Under the pieces are notes generated by a model. The model made no database searches. It had not been told where the DNA came from and worked only from the letters and a program-made list of their open reading frames with translations. A program made the translations under genes and the position numbers. Positions 7,033 to 11,105 of a stretch of 11,105 nt of DNA are shown one piece after another; position 1 is the stretch's first letter, and each line of letters begins with the position of its first letter. Origin of the DNA: Polyrhizophydium stewartii (lineage: Eukaryota > Chytridiomycota > Chytridiomycetes > Rhizophydiales); assembly GCA_027604665.1 (NCBI GenBank), contig JADGIZ010000615.1, positions 1 through 11,105 on the forward strand, given 5' to 3'.

Positions 7033-9756
7033 TTATGCGCTGTTGATGCCAAACAGCTTGGCGAGCGCGTCCACGTCGGTGTGCACCTTGCCCTCGCGGA
7101 TAATCTTGCGGGCCAGGTCCATCTGCGGATGCCAGCGTCAGCAAAAGGCCGGGGTTGCGCATGGTGCCTCCCACCCAAGCCCACCTTGCCAAACACGTTC
7201 CACGTGAGCACGCCAAGGACCTTCTTCTCGGGCGAAAGATAGAACACAACGCCCTTGCCAAACTCTTCAAAACCAATGTCGTCGAACAGGTTGTCATGGG
7301 GTCCCTTGGCCCACACGCCCATGGTCGGCAGCTTGGCGTCGACAATGCCGGTGGCCTCGTAGCCGACTTTGGGGCCGAGATCACTCCAGAACATGGACTG
7401 GTGCGTGTATGGCTTCTGCTCAGGCCCACGTCCCGTGCGTCAGCGCGTTTGATGCAGCGGCGAACGGGCGGCCCGTGCGGTACCACGCACCTTGGCACCC
7501 GTCATGTTGAAACCCGCCAGACGGCCGCTCATGACGGCGTGGTCGTAGTGCTCGACGCGGCGGCGGCCGAGCGTGACGTCGTGAAAGCTCGTCACGTCGC
7601 CAGCAGCAAACACATTGGTACGGGCCTCGAGCTCGGCATTGACTTTTACCCATGTCAGCCACCAAGCACCGGCGCGAAGAGCAGCACAGTCGCATGGCAA
7701 CACGCACCGACAATGCCGTTGCGAGCAGCGTCGATCTCGAGTCCAGAGGCCTCGGCGAACTTCTGGTTCGGCATCAGGCCGACGGCTTGGACCACGTAGT
7801 CCTGCACATGCAAGCAGCAGCGTCACGCCGGCTTCACATCAGCCGCCTCGCATCGGTTACCCAACGAGACGACACTGAGCCAGCTCACCGCCTCTACGGT
7901 CACGCCGTTGTTGAACTGCAGCTCAAGGTAGTCGTCCTTCTCGACCACTGCCGAGAGATCCGCCTGCGTCTTGACATCGATACCGACTGACAAGTGGGAT
8001 CACGCCGTGAGTGCATCAGCAATCGCGCACGCTCGATCGCTCCGCCCGTGCACAAGAGCTCACGTCGGCCGAGCAGCGCGGTCGTCCACTTGGTCAGGTA
8101 ACGCGGGAAGACAAGGCCCATGTTGCCGTCCTCCGGGAAGGCCTGGACGATTCTGGTCCCGGACTCGCCAGCTGCGCATGGGGCAGTCAGCACGATATGC
8201 GGTGCAGCTTGCCCGTAATGTGTGCATATGCAACTCACCACGGCGCGCTAACACACGCCGCAGAGCGTGGTCAAGCAGAGTCAGCCGGCCAGCGATGGCT
8301 TCCGCGGCTTGCAAAGGCCATTACAAGACCTACCAAGCGCGACTGCAAGCTCGCTGCCGAGGAAACCGCCGCCGAGAACGGCAATCGTCTTCTTGCCATG
8401 AGCAATCTGTTCAAGGCGCTTGAAGTCCTCGATCTGCCATGATAACGCGCGTCAGCCGCCGTCCGCGTCCAAGCTCCCCAGTGCGAGGAACAGAGCTTAC
8501 GCCGCGATAGGTCATGACGCGAGACTTGGCCTCAGGCGAGAGCGTCTCAAAGGCAGGCAGCCTGCAGCGAGTCAGCGCCATGGCAACAGAGTGCATGAGT
8601 GCGACAAAAGCATGCATCCACTCAAACGCACGTCTTTGGAGTGCCGCCCGTGGCAATGAGCACGCGAGCGTACTGAATGCGAGAGCCGTTTGCGAGCGTG
8701 ACCGTCTGGTCCTCTGGGTTGAGCTTGACAACCTTGGCGTTTGCCAGGTACTGGACCTTTGTCGGGTTCGTTCCAAGAAGCTTGATTTGGTCGGGGGTCA
8801 TGATGTTGAAGGCCTCCTTGGGCAAGTAAAACAGGCTGGGGAGTACCGTGTCAGACATGAGGCGAGATCGATGAGCTCAGACGCGCGAATGTGAGGCGCA
8901 CCCGCGCTCGTTGCCCTGCCAGTCCTTGAAGATGAGGTCTTTGTTGGACGCCTCGCCGAACCAGAGCTCCTTGGACAGCGGCGGGCGCTGGTAGGGCACA
9001 AACTCCTCCTCGGAGATGATCAGGATCTGAGCGTCAGGCTGGGCCTCGCGGATGGCCTGGCGGACAAGATGAGCGCCGGCACATGCGTCAGCTTCCGCCG
9101 CGGTGCGAGGGCCGCCGCCGCCGCCGAGGTGCCGAAGCGATGCCGCACCTCCATTGCGCTGTACGACGCAGTGCCGCCGCCGATCAGCACATACGGAACG
9201 AACGGCACGCCCTTGATCGGCTTGGGGCGCTCGGCGCGGGCGGTGGGGCGCGAGGGGATCTTGGGCTTGGGCTTGTCTGCGACGGGCGCCGGAGCGGGCG
9301 AGTCGGCCCTGTCGCCAAAGAGATAGTGGAACTGGCATCGGCGTTGTGTTTTTTGCGCTGGGTCAGCCGGGCAAAGCCACGACGGCGACGGCGTCGGCGT
9401 CGGCCGAAGCCGGCGGTGGGGGCGGCGGTCGTGCGGCCAGGCAGGGCCGCATGGAGCGGCAGAGGGGCCGAAAGCAGGCGTGGAGGAAGACTCACGCCGG
9501 GGCCGAGGGCGAGCAGCGAGGCGACGAGCAGGAGGCGGGCCGGCGTGGACGACGACTCGGACGCGTGCTCGCCATGTTCGCCATGTTCGCCGTGCTTGCC
9601 GTGCACGTCGGGCGACGAGTGGGCCAGGCGGACGCCGGCCGGCGCAGCGCGGAGCACGGCCGGGCGCAGCGGCATGGAGCGCGGCACGACGACGGCGCGG
9701 CTCAGCCGCGCAGCCGCAGCGCGGCGCAGCGCAGTCGACGAGGCGGCGGCGAACAT
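7033..9756 (-). CDS. AIFM1: Mitochondrial apoptosis-inducing factor (FAD/NADH oxidoreductase)
   Basis: Thirteen exons on the minus strand: 9496-9756, 9149-9331, 8902-9056, 8632-8835, 8501-8561, 8334-8433, 8239-8247, 8064-8171, 7889-7986, 7708-7801, 7491-7642, 7185-7412 and 7033-7122. They give 580 aa, against 613 in human. Residues 1-45 are a basic, Ala-rich mitochondrial targeting sequence. A His/Gly/Glu repeat lies at 52-64 and one membrane helix at about 73-92, the inner-membrane anchor. Then come the FAD loop GGGTA (138-142), [16 protein letters not shown], the NADH loop GGGFLG (309-314), [15 protein letters not shown], the [11 protein letters not shown] active-site region, and the C-terminal AIF domain ([16 protein letters not shown], then the KLFGI ending). 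The family supports respiratory-complex biogenesis through Mia40/CHCHD4 and can act in cell death. An in-frame ATG at 9804 would add 16 residues. The 7413-7490 intron has a CAGAAG tandem acceptor, so one Lys is optional. Confidence 0.95.
8239..8247 (-). other. Nine-nucleotide microexon of the AIF gene
   Basis: Two introns flank it: 8248-8333 (GTAGGT donor, CTGAC, TTAG acceptor) and 8172-8238 (GTGAGT donor, CTGAC, GCGCAG acceptor). Including these nine bases (CGCGCCGTG) yields [17 protein letters not shown], which aligns without gaps to ALGRKARALGTEVIQLF of human AIF. Skipping them keeps the frame but deletes three residues and requires one 162-nt intron. Confidence 0.75.
9565..9600 (-). repeat. 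9-bp coding repeat in the AIF N-terminus
   Basis: Four 9-bp units (plus strand RTGYTYGCC) encode [12 protein letters not shown] between the targeting sequence and the membrane anchor. The His-rich run is not part of the conserved AIF fold and may vary in copy number. Confidence 0.85.
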
Positions 9757-10128
9757 TCTTCGAGGCAACTTCGAAAATTTCGCGCGGTGCACACCTGAGC
9801 ACACCGCTTCCCGTCTCCTGGTGGGGTGGTGTGTCGTCGCGGGCCGCGACCCGCCGGCCCAGATCCAGGCGGTGTGTCTGCGTGCGTTGTTTTACGAAAC
9901 GACCCACACGCAGTGCCTCAACGCAAGATGTCGCATGTTGAGAGCAGCGCCGATGCACGAATTACCGGCACCGGCAGTTGTGCACCATGCCGCCGAGGAT
10001 CATTCACTTCAAGGTATCGGGCGTTGCTCCTTGTCGTCACACATCGCACCGCACAATCAGAAACGAGTGGCATGATTATCGCATCACGCCTTGCCAAGAA
10101 CTTCATTTCGAAAAAAGTCTGTCTTCGC
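9757..10128. other. Intergenic region between AIF and the GDT1-like gene
   Basis: These 372 bp, noticeably less GC-rich than the coding DNA, lie upstream of the AIF start and downstream of the GDT1-like stop, so they should hold the AIF promoter and 5' UTR and the GDT1 3' UTR. A near-palindrome, CGAAAATTTCGCGCG, sits at about 9771-9785, just before the AIF ATG. A plus-strand ATG at 9987 opens a short frame (MPPRIIHFK, followed by a GTATCG donor-like site), but no continuation with homology is found. I see no tRNA or other RNA gene. Confidence 0.6.
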
Positions 10129-11105
10129 CTAGTCATCATAATAGTTTTCGGCAACAAACTCCCACAGCCCGACCACGCCGCAGAGAACAAACATCACGGC
10201 GCCGATGATGGTCACCGACTTGACCGATATGCGGGCCGCAAGCTTGAAGCGCGCCGACCCAGTGCACGTGCTAATCAGCCTCGACTTCGCGGACTGCATT
10301 GCAGATTCGCAGCACTCACCATCCTCCCGCCAATGACGGCAATGCACGAGCAGACGGCGTGGCCGAGAATGCAGCCCAGGCTGACCCACCAAAAGTCCTG
10401 AGCAGATGCGGCGGTGCTTGTCAGCAAGCGAGCTGCTCGTTCAACCCTCGCATTTCGCGGCTCACCTCGGCTCCGGCAAGAGCAACGGCTGCAGTTGGAA
10501 ACAATCACCGCATTTGCGTCTCAGCACGATGAGAAGCGAAGAGACGCCAGGGCAGGCCGGCTCACTGGCGATCTGACTCCGGTCGCCCCACTCGGCAACA
10601 AACGTGAGCACAAAGGCCTGGATCCAAACTGGCGAAAAGAAGACGCCTGCGGCTGAGCGGAATCGGTCCGACAAGCTGACCCAAAGGCGGACCAGGAACG
10701 GCTTCATGCCCGGATTCCCCGCGGCGGCAGCGGCAGTGGTGCTCGACTCGGCCTCGGACAGCAGCTTCTCCTTGTCCTTTGGCTTGTCGGCGCCGGCTGC
10801 GTTCTTCTCAATGTCGTCGTCCTTTTCCTTTTGGCCCGAGCCCGCGAGCTCCTGGGTGACCTCCTCGAGCTCCTCCTGGCCCTCGTTGCCGCTCATGAGC
10901 CAGCCTTCGCGGAGCAGCCGCAGGCCAAAGACGATGAAGAGGGCCGAGGCGAGGATCTGGGTATACTGCTTGGACAGCAGGTTTGGCAGAACCTGGCCCA
11001 TGAGAGCCGAGAGCAAGGTCATGAGCAGCAGGGCCGACATGGCTGCGGAGAAGATGAGTGCACTGACATTGCGTGCGGAGTCGCGGCGGGCCGGCGGGGG
11101 AGCGG
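10129..11105 (-). CDS. GDT1: GDT1/TMEM165 (UPF0016) Mn2+/Ca2+ transporter, 3' part
   Basis: Visible exons are 10566-11105 (continues past the right edge), 10466-10488 (only 23 nt), 10320-10397 and 10129-10242, giving about 250 C-terminal residues. The sequence aligns along its length with TMEM165: a transmembrane helix at the edge, FIVFGLRLLREGW, then EGQEELEEV in the cytosolic loop. The loop is long, Lys/Glu/Ala-rich and poorly conserved. The second signature E-x-G-D-[KR]-[ST] follows as EWGDRSQ, which helps form the cation site, and then TVALAGAEDFWWVSLG rebuilt from three exons, CILGHAVCSCIAVIGGRM and RISVKSVTIIGAVMF. The first EGDKT motif and N-terminus lie outside the window. The family exchanges Mn2+ and Ca2+ for protons in Golgi membranes and supports glycosylation. 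The last intron uses an AAG acceptor. Confidence 0.95.

Noticed and set aside
8248..8333. A longer exon between the two AIF introns starting after TTTGCAAG
   Set aside because: It would need a 26-nt intron and would insert about 20 residues into a conserved helix; the 9-nt exon fits the family length exactly.
9987..10208. Small plus-strand gene starting MPPRIIHFK
   Set aside because: It has no homology beyond a few residues, overlaps the GDT1 3' end in antisense, and has no supported continuation exon.

Overview
This window is GC-rich nuclear DNA from a compact, intron-dense eukaryotic genome. Six spliced genes can be rebuilt exon by exon from protein similarity, with about 30 short introns (55-164 nt). 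The introns are GT-AG, mostly starting GTGAGY or GTGCGN, and about 19 of them carry an exact CTGAC branch-point-like motif shortly before the acceptor. The gene set (RBM26/27-like, SPF45, METTL2/Trm140, Sws1/ZSWIM7, AIFM1-type AIF with its C-terminal domain, GDT1/TMEM165) and the strict branch motif fit an opisthokont, perhaps an early-diverging fungus or a related protist. The species cannot be named from the sequence.

Layout, left to right. Positions 1-361 hold a weakly supported 5' end of a minus-strand gene that runs off the left edge. Positions 377-948 are an uninterrupted 13-bp-register minisatellite of 44 units that fills the intergenic space and runs into the stop codon of the next gene. 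Positions 934-3368 (minus) encode an RBM26/27-like nuclear RNA-surveillance protein. Positions 3369-3687 are intergenic. Positions 3688-4995 (minus) encode an SPF45/RBM17-type splicing factor that lacks the usual G-patch. Only 39 bp separate its start codon from the divergent start of a METTL2-type tRNA m3C methyltransferase (5035-6325, plus). That gene is followed closely on the same strand by Sws1/ZSWIM7 (6381-6956), a recombination factor. Convergent to it, 7033-9756 (minus) encodes mitochondrial AIF in 13 exons, one of which appears to be only 9 nt long. After a 372-bp AT-richer gap, 10129-11105 (minus) is the 3' part of a GDT1/TMEM165 Golgi Mn2+/Ca2+ transporter that runs off the right edge.

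The genes are housekeeping functions from different pathways (RNA processing, tRNA modification, recombination, mitochondria, Golgi ion homeostasis), and I see no functional operon. The unusual content is the 13-bp array with direct and inverted units and higher-order blocks, the AIF microexon, the SPF45 lacking a G-patch, the very tight gene spacing, and several in-frame or tandem-acceptor splice choices.
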